From contig JAKAUH010000788.1 in NCBI GenBank assembly GCA_021818605.1, positions 1 through 12,709 of the forward strand: DNA of 12,709 nucleotides. Direction: 5' to 3'. The first letter of the stretch is position 1, and the number at the start of each line of letters is the position of its first letter. Source of the stretch: Planctomycetota bacterium (lineage in GTDB: Bacteria; Planctomycetota; Planctomycetia; Isosphaerales; Isosphaeraceae). Positions 6,965-12,709 of the stretch are shown one piece after another. A program made the position numbers and the translations under genes. The notes below the pieces were generated by a model. It made no database searches, was not told where the DNA came from, and worked only from the letters and a program-made list of their open reading frames with translations.

Positions 6965-7613
6965 CGTGCTGGTCCTCCGCTGTCGTCAAGATTCCGGGCG
7001 TCACCTCGTCCGTTGGGTCGGCCCGCTCCTCCATCGGCAACGGCACATCCGGCCCGGCCAGGTCGAGGAACGCGAGCTGGGTGTCGCCATAGCGGCGGAT
7101 GTCCCAGGCATCGAGGTCGGGCAGGATCCGCGCGTCGAGGGTCCGACCCGACTCGAGTGCGATCAGGGAGCCCGGCGGCAGGTTCTCGACAAGCCCGGCG
7201 AGCATCCGGTTCAGATACTTCGCATGGATCTCGTACTCGCGGTAGGGTGGATCCAGCAGCACGATCACCGGGCGGTCGTCCTCCGGGCGGTAGGACCGGG
7301 CCCATCGATAGGCGTCGGCGTGGCGGATCACGGCCCGGTCCTGATAACGCAACGTGGCCACGTTGCGATAGATCAGCGCGATGTTGTCCCGATCGCGCTC
7401 GACGAACACCGCCCGCCGCGCACCCCGGCTGAGCGCCTCGAGGCCCAGGGCACCCGTGCCCGCGAACAGGTCAATCACATCTCGGCCGGCCACGAGGTCG
7501 CGCAGGATGTTGAAGAGCGACTCGCGCACCAGGTCGCTGGTCGGCCGCGTGCCGGTCGCCCCTTTCGGCCCGTCAATCTTGTGACCGCGGCGCTGGCCCG
7601 CGATGATACGCAT
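6957..7613 (-). CDS. rsmD: 16S rRNA (guanine(966)-N(2))-methyltransferase RsmD
   Basis: Methylates N2 of G966 in 16S rRNA using S-adenosylmethionine during 30S assembly. From ATG 7613 the protein has 218 residues and begins MRIIAGQRRG, the typical family start. It carries TRPT (22-25), the SAM-binding DLFAGTGALGLEALSRGA (48-65), an acidic residue after the next strand (E72), the catalytic DPPY (121-124) and RRYGDTQL (173-180). A tail of about 30 acidic residues exceeds the usual length. An in-frame TTG at 7637 would add eight residues, but the ATG has GGAG about 10 bases upstream and fits homologues better. It overlaps cca by 8 bp and leads the - strand cluster rsmD-cca-queC-queD. A possible -10 element is annotated at 7648-7656. 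Confidence 0.93.
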   Translation of the reverse strand: MRIIAGQRRGHKIDGPKGATGTRPTSDLVRESLFNILRDLVAGRDVIDLFAGTGALGLEALSRGARRAVFVERDRDNIALIYRNVATLRYQDRAVIRHADAYRWARSYRPEDDRPVIVLLDPPYREYEIHAKYLNRMLAGLVENLPPGSLIALESGRTLDARILPDLDAWDIRRYGDTQLAFLDLAGPDVPLPMEERADPTDEVTPGILTTAEDQHDE

Positions 7614-7647
7614 GGATGGGATGCTCCGTCCCGACAAGGCCCCGAAT

Positions 7648-7656
7648 CTATTCTAG
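7648..7656 (-). promoter_or_regulatory. candidate -10 element before rsmD
   Basis: On the - strand the sequence reads CTAGAATAG, containing TAGAAT (5 of 6 to TATAAT), about 37 bases before the rsmD ATG. No good -35 is present at the right distance. The identical 9-mer occurs at 5546-5554, overlapping the cca stop about 120 bases before queC. Confidence 0.25.
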
Positions 7657-7870
7657 CAACCGGCTCTCGGCGGAGCCATTCCCGACGGAAGAGCATCGGC
7701 GGAAGCGGCACGAAACGCAAGAATCGATGCCGGCACGCAGATGCAGTGTTCCTGGCAGGCCCGCGCGGCGATAATGACATCTTCGCCTGTCCGTGTCCCG
7801 CTGATCGCGACCGGACTCCCGGCGAGGGCCGCGGCGCCCTCCTCTCACGCGAAGAATCGAGGAAAGCGAC

Positions 7871-8539
7871 ATGGCGCACTCATCCGTGAAGTCGGATCTC
7901 CTCTTCGGGCTTCGCACCCTCCAGGACGGCCTGGTCGACGAGGCGCAGCTCGTCGACGCGATCCGGGCGTGGACAGCCGACAAGTCCCGGTCGCTGGCCG
8001 GCCACATTGCCGCGAAGGGTCATCTCGGCGATTCTCTGCGCCCGGACGCCGAACTCGCCGCGACTCTGCCCGATGCGATCGCCAGTGAGCGGATCCCGGA
8101 GAGCCGGTCGGACGGAACTGCCTCCCCCACGCTCGGTGCGACCCTCGACGAGGTATCCGCAGCGAGTCTCGGTCAGACGCTGACGCATGGCGGGGCCGGC
8201 GAATCCCGCAAGGACGGCGACGACGATGCCTTTATCCTGGGAACTTCCCTCTTGCCGGGTGCTTCGCGGTGCCGGGTGCTCCGCCAGCACGCCAGCGGCG
8301 CCCTGGGCGCCGTCTTCGTGGCGATCGACCACGCGCACAGCCGCGGCGTTCTGCACCGCGACATCAAGCCGGGCAACGTGCTGGCGATCTACCAGGATCT
8401 GGTGGAGCGGAATCCGGACGTCGTGCGATACCGGAGCATCCTGGCGAATACCCACGTGAACCTCGGCCGGCTGCTGGCGACCCTGGGCCGTCCGCGCGAC
8501 GGCGAGGCCGAGTATCGCCAGGCAGTGGCGATCTACAGG
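7871..8539 (+). pseudogene. collapsed serine/threonine kinase-TPR gene with internal in-frame deletions
   Basis: The frame begins at ATG 7871 with GAGGAAAG about 5-7 bases upstream. Residues 6-50 resemble the N-terminal helical domain found in front of many planctomycete kinases. A linker follows, then RCRVLRQHASGALGAVFVA (133-151), a degenerate glycine loop. The frame jumps straight to AHSRGVLHRDIKPGNVL (155-171), the catalytic loop HRDxKxxN. The ATP-binding lysine and helix C glutamate are absent, and so are DFG, APE and the whole C-lobe. It then jumps to one TPR-like unit (172-223, NTHVNLGRLLATLGRP) of the kind normally at the far C-terminus, and ends where manC begins on the other strand. 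The frame stays open to 8809, but beyond 8539 it is only manC antisense. An active kinase is excluded. Either this is a decayed gene with precise internal deletions or an assembly collapse. Confidence 0.8.
8382..8536 (+). repeat. 11-bp direct repeat bounding the TPR-like unit
   Basis: TGGCGATCTAC occurs at 8382-8392 and 8526-8536, exactly 144 bases (48 codons) apart and in the same frame. It encodes the (L/V)AIY edge of successive TPR-like units. Both copies sit at ends of the retained unit: one at the junction with the kinase catalytic loop, one at the junction with manC. This fits recombination between TPR repeats as the cause of the deletions. Confidence 0.6.
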
Positions 8540-9612
8540 TGGGCCCCGTACCCGGCCGACGCGAGTGCCTCGACGAGCGCCTTGAGGTCGTCGAGCCGGT
8601 CCTTGCGGGCGACGAGGGTGGCCTTGCCCGAGTGGACCACAACCAGGTCGTCCACGCCGAGAGTGGCCACGATGCCGTCGTCATCGGAGATGAGGATCGA
8701 GTCGCGAGTGTCGCGGGCGACGACGTGTCCCTGGATAGCGTTGCCGTCGGTGTCGCGATCCACAAGAGTCGCCAGTGCACGCCAGTCGCCGACGTCGTTC
8801 CAGTTGTAGGGGACCTCGAGCACGCGGATATTCGGCGCGTGCTCCATGACGGCCCTGTCGATTGGGACCCGCTCGAGCTGGGGGAAGTGCTCGGCGAGGA
8901 CCCTGGATTCGTCGGGTGTCCCCAGGGCGCGGCGGATCGGCTCGAAGGCAGCGGCCAGCGCCGGCCGGTATTCGGCGATCGCCTCGAGGATCGTCGCGGC
9001 GCGCCAGACGAAGATGCCCGAGTTCCAGAGAAACGTTCCGGCGGCCAGGAACCGCTCGGCGGTCGGCCGGTCGGGCTTCTCGCGGAACTGGCGGACGCGA
9101 TAGGCACGGACTCCCTGACGCGTCTCGACCAGGTCGCCGCGCTCGATGTAGCCGTAGCCGGTCTCGGGCCGGTTGGGCGTGATGCCGAAGGTGACCAGGG
9201 CCGAGGGATCCGCGTCGACGACCTCGGTCGCGACTCGCAGGCTGGTGCGGAAGGCGTCGACGGGCTCGATGACATGGTCGGCCGGCATGACGATCATCGT
9301 GCCCTCGGGATCGCGCGCGGCCACCAGCGCGGCGGCCAGCGCGACGCAGGGCGCCGTGTCTCGGGGCGCGGGCTCGGCGACGATGTTCCGGGCCGGCAGT
9401 TCGGGCAACTGCTCGCGGGTGGCCTCGGCCTGATCTTCCCCCGTGATGATGAAGACCCGATCGGGCGGGACGAGGTGCTCGACCCGCGCCACGGTCTGCT
9501 GGAGCATGGTCGACTCGCCCGCCAGCCGGAGCAACTGCTTCGGGCGGTGCCGCCGGCTGCGGGGCCAGAAACGGGTCCCGCTGCCGCCGGCCATGATAAT
9601 CGCGTGGAGCAT
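8533..9612 (-). CDS. manC: mannose-1-phosphate guanylyltransferase (GDP-mannose pyrophosphorylase)
   Basis: Makes GDP-mannose from mannose-1-phosphate and GTP for polysaccharide or glycoprotein synthesis. From ATG 9612 it has 359 residues: the nucleotide-binding loop MAGGSGTRFWPRSR (7-20) with PKQ (24-26), ADHVI (111-115), GYGYIE (152-157), FREKP (176-180), NSGIFVW (197-203) and YNWNDVGDW (269-277), then a short left-handed-helix region. It lacks the C-terminal phosphomannose isomerase domain of the bifunctional enzymes, as in other short ManC proteins. The open frame extends to 9768, but those 52 extra residues overlap the upstream gene and look random. No clear ribosome-binding site precedes the ATG. 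It lies 124 bases behind the pyrophosphorylase gene. Its stop codon falls inside the 11-bp repeat of the kinase remnant, so its last codons or 3' end may have been altered by that deletion. Confidence 0.93.
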   Translation of the reverse strand: MLHAIIMAGGSGTRFWPRSRRHRPKQLLRLAGESTMLQQTVARVEHLVPPDRVFIITGEDQAEATREQLPELPARNIVAEPAPRDTAPCVALAAALVAARDPEGTMIVMPADHVIEPVDAFRTSLRVATEVVDADPSALVTFGITPNRPETGYGYIERGDLVETRQGVRAYRVRQFREKPDRPTAERFLAAGTFLWNSGIFVWRAATILEAIAEYRPALAAAFEPIRRALGTPDESRVLAEHFPQLERVPIDRAVMEHAPNIRVLEVPYNWNDVGDWRALATLVDRDTDGNAIQGHVVARDTRDSILISDDDGIVATLGVDDLVVVHSGKATLVARKDRLDDLKALVEALASAGYGAHL

Positions 9613-9736
9613 GAGGAGACTCGTAGGAAAAGAGCAAGAAGCCGAGAGCGAAGCCGCATCAGGCCCGACCGAGTTCACGCCTGGGTCTGTTTGCTCTCTT
9701 CGATCCGTTCTTCGAAATCGATGTCGTCGCAAGGTC

Positions 9737-11167
9737 TCAGCGCAGGTACATCGGCCGGTCGACGACAAGCCCCGGCTCGATCTTCGACTTCAGCTCGGCC
9801 GAGTCGAGGGCAAAGAGCGGGCTGATCTCGATGCTGAACGGGACGCTGCCATCCCCGCGGCGGGGGACCGACACGCCAGCCTGCTCGAGCCAGCTCGCGA
9901 ACTGGTCGCTCATCCGCTGATGCACCGTGGCCGGGCTGTCGAGGCCCACGGCGTTCTTCAGCGGCTCGAACTCCACCGTGCGGTCGGTCTCGACGATGTT
10001 CCAGCGCGAGGCCATCGGCAGCGCGTCGAAGATGAACTGCTCGAACTTAACGGCATTCGGCTCCTCGGGCTTCACGATACGGCCGTTTTCGTCGACATGG
10101 CTAACCGTCTTGATGGCGCGGTGGAACGGCAGGCGATGCGATGCGTCGCCGGTCAGCCGTTCGATGAAGGTTCGCTCGAGAACGTGCACCGCGATCGACC
10201 CGGCCCAGAGCTCGAGACGCCCCTCGGGCTCGCGGCGGCTGGCAAGGTCCGGCGGGAGGTCAGAGTACTCGATAACCTGCGGCCGGTCGTCGACGCTCAC
10301 GACCACGCCGAGCTTCTCGCCCGGCGCGGTACGCTCGACGACCTTGAACGACATCTCGGCGCCGGCCTCGCGGTGCAGGCCGATGAACGCGGGATCGGCG
10401 ATGCGGACCAGCGGGTTGTCGACCTGGAAGTAGAAGAGCGTGCGCAGGCCGAGCTCACTCATCTCGTCGAGGCAGCTCGGCCCGCCGCCGGGCCCGGGTG
10501 CCGCCAGCGCCGCAAGGGTGCCGCCGTGGCCGTCGGGGGACAGGGCGACGCGGTCCTTCATGGCGAGGAGCACCTTGCCGGTGGCCCGGTCGACGGCCGG
10601 CATCTGGCCCTGGACGAAGAATCGCACGTGCTCGAGGCCGAAGCGGCTGTTGGCCTGGAAGAAGTCGACGGTCGCCTGGTGGTTCTCGGGGCTGGTCATG
10701 ACGTACAGCGGGATGGTCTTCCGGTGCCGGCGCGACAGGGCCACGATCTTCTCGGCGTGGATCTGGAAGAGCGTGGCCGAGGAGACCGGGCCGATGGGGA
10801 AGGTGCCCTTGGGGCCCTCGAACCCGAGCCGGGTGCCCGAGCCGCCGGCGACCAGGATCACTCCGACCTCGCCCGCTGCGATCGCGTCGGCACCGACGCC
10901 CGCGGCCCGGCGGATCGCGACGCGCTCGCCGTCGGTCTGAGGCAGGCGAACCACGTCGATCGGGCGGACACGCTCGTCCGGCGCCGCGGGCGTACCATCG
11001 GCCCGCACCAGCTCGGCGACCAGCCGGTCGAGCTGGTCGAGGTCGATCGCCGCCACCTCGGCCGCCAGCCGGGCGCGTTGTGCGTTGGCGAGCTCACCCC
11101 ACCAGCGGAGCAGATGACCCTGCCCGTGCCTTTCGAGACGTCCGATTAACTCCGCGTCGGGAGACAT
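9737..11167 (-). CDS. UDP-N-acetylhexosamine pyrophosphorylase, eukaryote-like UDPGP family
   Basis: Transfers UMP to a sugar-1-phosphate, most likely GlcNAc-1-P or GalNAc-1-P, giving the UDP-sugar. The 476-residue protein has an N-terminal helical region (1-100), the uridine-binding LVAGGSGTRLGFEGPKG (105-121), VMTSPENH (156-163), LSPDGHGG (209-216), FYFQVDNPL (245-253), EMSFKVVERTAPGEKLG (271-287), and a substrate region with AIKTVSHVDE (351-360) and NAVKFEQFIFDAL (371-383). This order is that of UAP1/AGX, not of bacterial GlmU, which has acetyltransferase repeats instead. A UTP-glucose-1-phosphate uridylyltransferase role cannot be excluded. The ATG at 11167 has CAGGA just upstream. It follows the hydrolase gene by 66 bases and precedes manC, so a three-gene transcript is likely. 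Both sugar-nucleotide genes suggest supply for cell-envelope glycans. Confidence 0.9.
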   Translation of the reverse strand: MSPDAELIGRLERHGQGHLLRWWGELANAQRARLAAEVAAIDLDQLDRLVAELVRADGTPAAPDERVRPIDVVRLPQTDGERVAIRRAAGVGADAIAAGEVGVILVAGGSGTRLGFEGPKGTFPIGPVSSATLFQIHAEKIVALSRRHRKTIPLYVMTSPENHQATVDFFQANSRFGLEHVRFFVQGQMPAVDRATGKVLLAMKDRVALSPDGHGGTLAALAAPGPGGGPSCLDEMSELGLRTLFYFQVDNPLVRIADPAFIGLHREAGAEMSFKVVERTAPGEKLGVVVSVDDRPQVIEYSDLPPDLASRREPEGRLELWAGSIAVHVLERTFIERLTGDASHRLPFHRAIKTVSHVDENGRIVKPEEPNAVKFEQFIFDALPMASRWNIVETDRTVEFEPLKNAVGLDSPATVHQRMSDQFASWLEQAGVSVPRRGDGSVPFSIEISPLFALDSAELKSKIEPGLVVDRPMYLR

Positions 11168-11233
11168 CAGTCCTGCAACTCCATCGATCAGGTCGGAGGC
11201 CGACGGCGCGAGGCCATCCCCGCGCCGGCCGTC

Positions 11234-12031
11234 CTAGAATTCCACGCGCAGTCCGTCGTAGGCCATCGTCACGCCCGGCGGCAGGGCCTCCTGGGCCGGT
11301 CCATGATCGAAGGCGTGCGACAGGTGCGTCAAGTAAGTCCGCCGGGGCCGCAGCGACTCGGCGACGGCCAGCGCCTGCTCGAGCGAGAAGTGAGTCGGGT
11401 GGGGATCGTACCGCAACGCGTCGATCACCAGGACGTCCAGGCCCTCGAGCAGCGGGCGGCTGGCCTCCGGAATCCGGCTGACGTCGGTGCAGTAGGCGAG
11501 CCCGCCGACGCGGTAACCGAGCACCGGCAGCGGCCCGTGCTCCAGCCGGATCGGCAGGACCGGCTCACTGAAGACCTCGAACGGCACCGCCGGCTCCACC
11601 CGGATGAAGTGCAGCTTCGGGACGAAGCCCGACGGCATCGGACCGTCCTCGCGAACCGCGTAGTGAAAGACGCGGCGGATGAACTCCTCGGTGTCGCGCT
11701 CGCAGTAAACCGGCACCGCGCCGCCGATCCAGCGCGGGAAGAGCCGCGCGTCATCCAGACCGAACAGGTGATCCGCGTGATGGTGGGTAAAGGCAATGGC
11801 ACCGACGTTTCGCACCCGCTCGCGCAGCAACTGGAGCCGCATCTCCGGCGTGGTATCGATCAGCAGGTTGCCGCCGCGAAGGGCGAACAGGACGCTCGGC
11901 CGCGTGCGTTGATTGCGGGGATCGGCGGAGGTGCAGACGGAGCAGTCGCAGCCGATCATGGGAACGCCCGTCGAGGTGCCGGTCCCCAGGAAGATGAGGC
12001 ACCGGCCCGGGGCCATCGCGGATTCGCTCAA
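11234..12031 (-). CDS. MBL-fold metallohydrolase, PhnP-like phosphodiesterase
   Basis: A 265-residue metallo-beta-lactamase-fold protein closest in motif pattern to PhnP, which opens 5-phosphoribosyl 1,2-cyclic phosphate. The active-site metal ligands are visible: THHHADH (82-88, HxHxDH), H165, D183 (YCTDVS) and H236. The structural zinc site of PhnP is also there: C28, C30 and C33 in GCDCSVC plus H239 in THLSHAFDH. GTGTSTGVP (17-24) is the family N-terminal motif. No phn genes adjoin, so a general cyclic-phosphate or nucleotide phosphodiesterase role is as likely as PhnP itself. The start is probably TTG 12031, because GGGAG lies 6 bases upstream; in-frame ATG 12016 would remove five residues but has no such site. 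It heads the likely transcript with the pyrophosphorylase and manC, and is divergent from the TPR gene. Confidence 0.9.
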   Translation of the reverse strand: MSESAMAPGRCLIFLGTGTSTGVPMIGCDCSVCTSADPRNQRTRPSVLFALRGGNLLIDTTPEMRLQLLRERVRNVGAIAFTHHHADHLFGLDDARLFPRWIGGAVPVYCERDTEEFIRRVFHYAVREDGPMPSGFVPKLHFIRVEPAVPFEVFSEPVLPIRLEHGPLPVLGYRVGGLAYCTDVSRIPEASRPLLEGLDVLVIDALRYDPHPTHFSLEQALAVAESLRPRRTYLTHLSHAFDHGPAQEALPPGVTMAYDGLRVEF

Positions 12032-12070
12032 TCGTCACTCCCGTCCCGGCGGGGACGTACTCAATCGCTG

Positions 12071-12099
12071 TCGACAACTCGGGTCCTCCATCTTACGAT
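12071..12099 (+). promoter_or_regulatory. candidate sigma70-type promoter of the TPR gene
   Basis: TCGACA (12071-12076, 5 of 6 to TTGACA) and TACGAT (12094-12099, 4 of 6) are 17 bases apart; an overlapping GATAAT (12097-12102) is a closer -10 match but at 20 bases. The predicted start is about 45 bases before ATG 12150. The element lies in the 118-base divergent gap with the hydrolase gene. Prediction only. Confidence 0.4.
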
Positions 12100-12149
12100 A
12101 ATCCTGCCCGGACTGCGACCACCCTCCGCCTCCAGGAAGGAGATCGGCG

Positions 12150-12709
12150 ATGGCGGCAAGCCAGTTGGCCGAAAGCGATCTGAGCCAGGGACTTCGGCTG
12201 CATGAGCAGGGCCGTCTCGACGGCGCGGCACGTCATTACGAGGCCGCGCTGGCCCGCGACCCGGACGACCCGGACGCCACCTGCCTTCTGGGGATGGTCC
12301 GCCAGCAGCAAGGGGAGCTGAACCGCGCCGTCGAGCTGATCGGCCGAGCCGTCACCCTCCGGCCTGACCGGCCGGGTTATCACGCCAGCCTCGGCCTGGT
12401 GCTCCAGGCGATGGGCCGGCTGGCGGAGTCGGCCGCGGCCTTCGCCAATCTGCTGGCGCTCTGCCCCGACGACGCCGCCGGCCACGTCAACCGAGGCGTG
12501 GCGATGAGGGCGCTGGGAGACCGCGACGCGGCGCTCGCTCATTTCCGCCGCGCCGTCGAGCTCAACGGATCGCTGGGCGAGGCCCAGGCGAACCTCGGCG
12601 CGCTTCTGGTCGAGTTGGGCCGGCCCCGCGAGGCGCTGCCGCACTGCCACGCCGCGATCGCGGCCCGCCCCGACCTGGCCGAGGCGCGCATGGCCCTCTG
12701 CGACGCCTA
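12150..12709 (+). CDS. TPR-repeat protein, 5' part only
   Basis: The open frame starts at ATG 12150, 7 bases after a strong AGGAAGGAG (12134-12142), and runs off the window after 186 codons. It is built of tandem 34-residue tetratricopeptide repeats from about residue 9 on, with the usual spaced pattern of Gly, Ala, Leu and Pro: GLRLHEQGRLDGAARHYEAA, then a unit with LGMVRQQQGELNRAVELI, then LGLVLQAMGRLAESAAAF, RGVAMRALGDRDAALAHF and LGALLVELGRPREALPHC. No signal peptide is present, so the visible part is probably cytoplasmic. TPR arrays of this form often precede a glycosyltransferase, sulfotransferase or methyltransferase domain; a glycosyltransferase would fit the neighbouring sugar-nucleotide genes, but this part is not visible. 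An open frame on the opposite strand is its shadow. Confidence 0.88.
   Translation, partial: MAASQLAESDLSQGLRLHEQGRLDGAARHYEAALARDPDDPDATCLLGMVRQQQGELNRAVELIGRAVTLRPDRPGYHASLGLVLQAMGRLAESAAAFANLLALCPDDAAGHVNRGVAMRALGDRDAALAHFRRAVELNGSLGEAQANLGALLVELGRPREALPHCHAAIAARPDLAEARMALCDA

Noticed and set aside
8540..8809. C-terminal continuation of the kinase remnant
   Set aside because: The frame is open but lies entirely antisense to manC; kinase or TPR similarity stops at about 8539.
9613..9768. 52-residue N-terminal extension of manC
   Set aside because: The nucleotide-binding motif normally starts a few residues after the initiator Met, as with ATG 9612. The extension overlaps the upstream gene and looks random.
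9443..11149. 568-codon open frame on the + strand
   Set aside because: Antisense of the pyrophosphorylase gene and of the manC 5' end, produced by high GC; no recognisable domain.
1..12709. tRNA/rRNA genes, CRISPR arrays, insertion sequences, phage or defence cluster
   Set aside because: No tRNA-like GTTCGA arm set, no regularly spaced repeats, no transposase or integrase motifs and no recognised defence genes were found by reading. A covariance search could still find a small RNA.

Overview
The window is GC-rich DNA that looks like a planctomycete of the Isosphaeraceae type. This is inferred from three things: a remnant of a serine/threonine kinase with a C-terminal TPR region and the N-terminal domain I associate with that family, a eukaryote-like UDP-sugar pyrophosphorylase, and a DUF4190-like membrane protein, all with high-GC codon use. 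No RNA genes, CRISPR array, insertion sequence or phage genes are visible. Eleven intact or edge-cut protein genes and one clear kinase pseudogene are supported.

Left part (1-4233, + strand): the 3' end of one HlyD-type membrane-fusion/adaptor protein, then a long untranslated stretch with an AT-rich promoter-like island and a strong hairpin, then a second complete HlyD-type adaptor. These look like tandem paralogues of an export system whose ABC or RND partner is not in the window. Two membrane proteins of unknown role follow (five predicted helices; DUF4190-like with a His/Gly tail).

Middle part (4264-7613, - strand, read right to left): rsmD, then a CCA-type tRNA nucleotidyltransferase overlapping it by 8 bp, then queC, then queD. 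This is an RNA-maturation cluster: 16S rRNA m2G966 methylation, tRNA 3'-end addition and two steps of the 7-deazaguanine (queuosine precursor) pathway. The QueC is a divergent PP-loop subtype. The short queC-queD gap holds a GC-rich inverted repeat within an imperfect tetranucleotide repeat.

Kinase remnant (7871 to about 8539, + strand): start signals, N-terminal domain, a degenerate glycine loop, the HRDxKxxN catalytic loop and one TPR-like unit are fused in a single open frame. Most of the kinase domain and the middle of the protein are missing, and the remnant runs directly into the 3' end of manC.

Right part (8533-12031, - strand): a PhnP-like metallo-beta-lactamase-fold hydrolase, a eukaryote-type UDP-N-acetylhexosamine pyrophosphorylase and a mannose-1-phosphate guanylyltransferase, probably co-transcribed. 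The last two make activated sugars (UDP-GlcNAc or a similar sugar, and GDP-mannose). Divergent from these, a TPR-repeat protein starts at 12150 and runs off the window, with a strong ribosome-binding site and a plausible promoter.

The strongest candidates for a second look are the collapsed kinase gene and its junction with manC, the divergent queC with the repeat structure behind it, and the promoter/hairpin leader before the second adaptor gene. I see no convincing wholly new system in the window.
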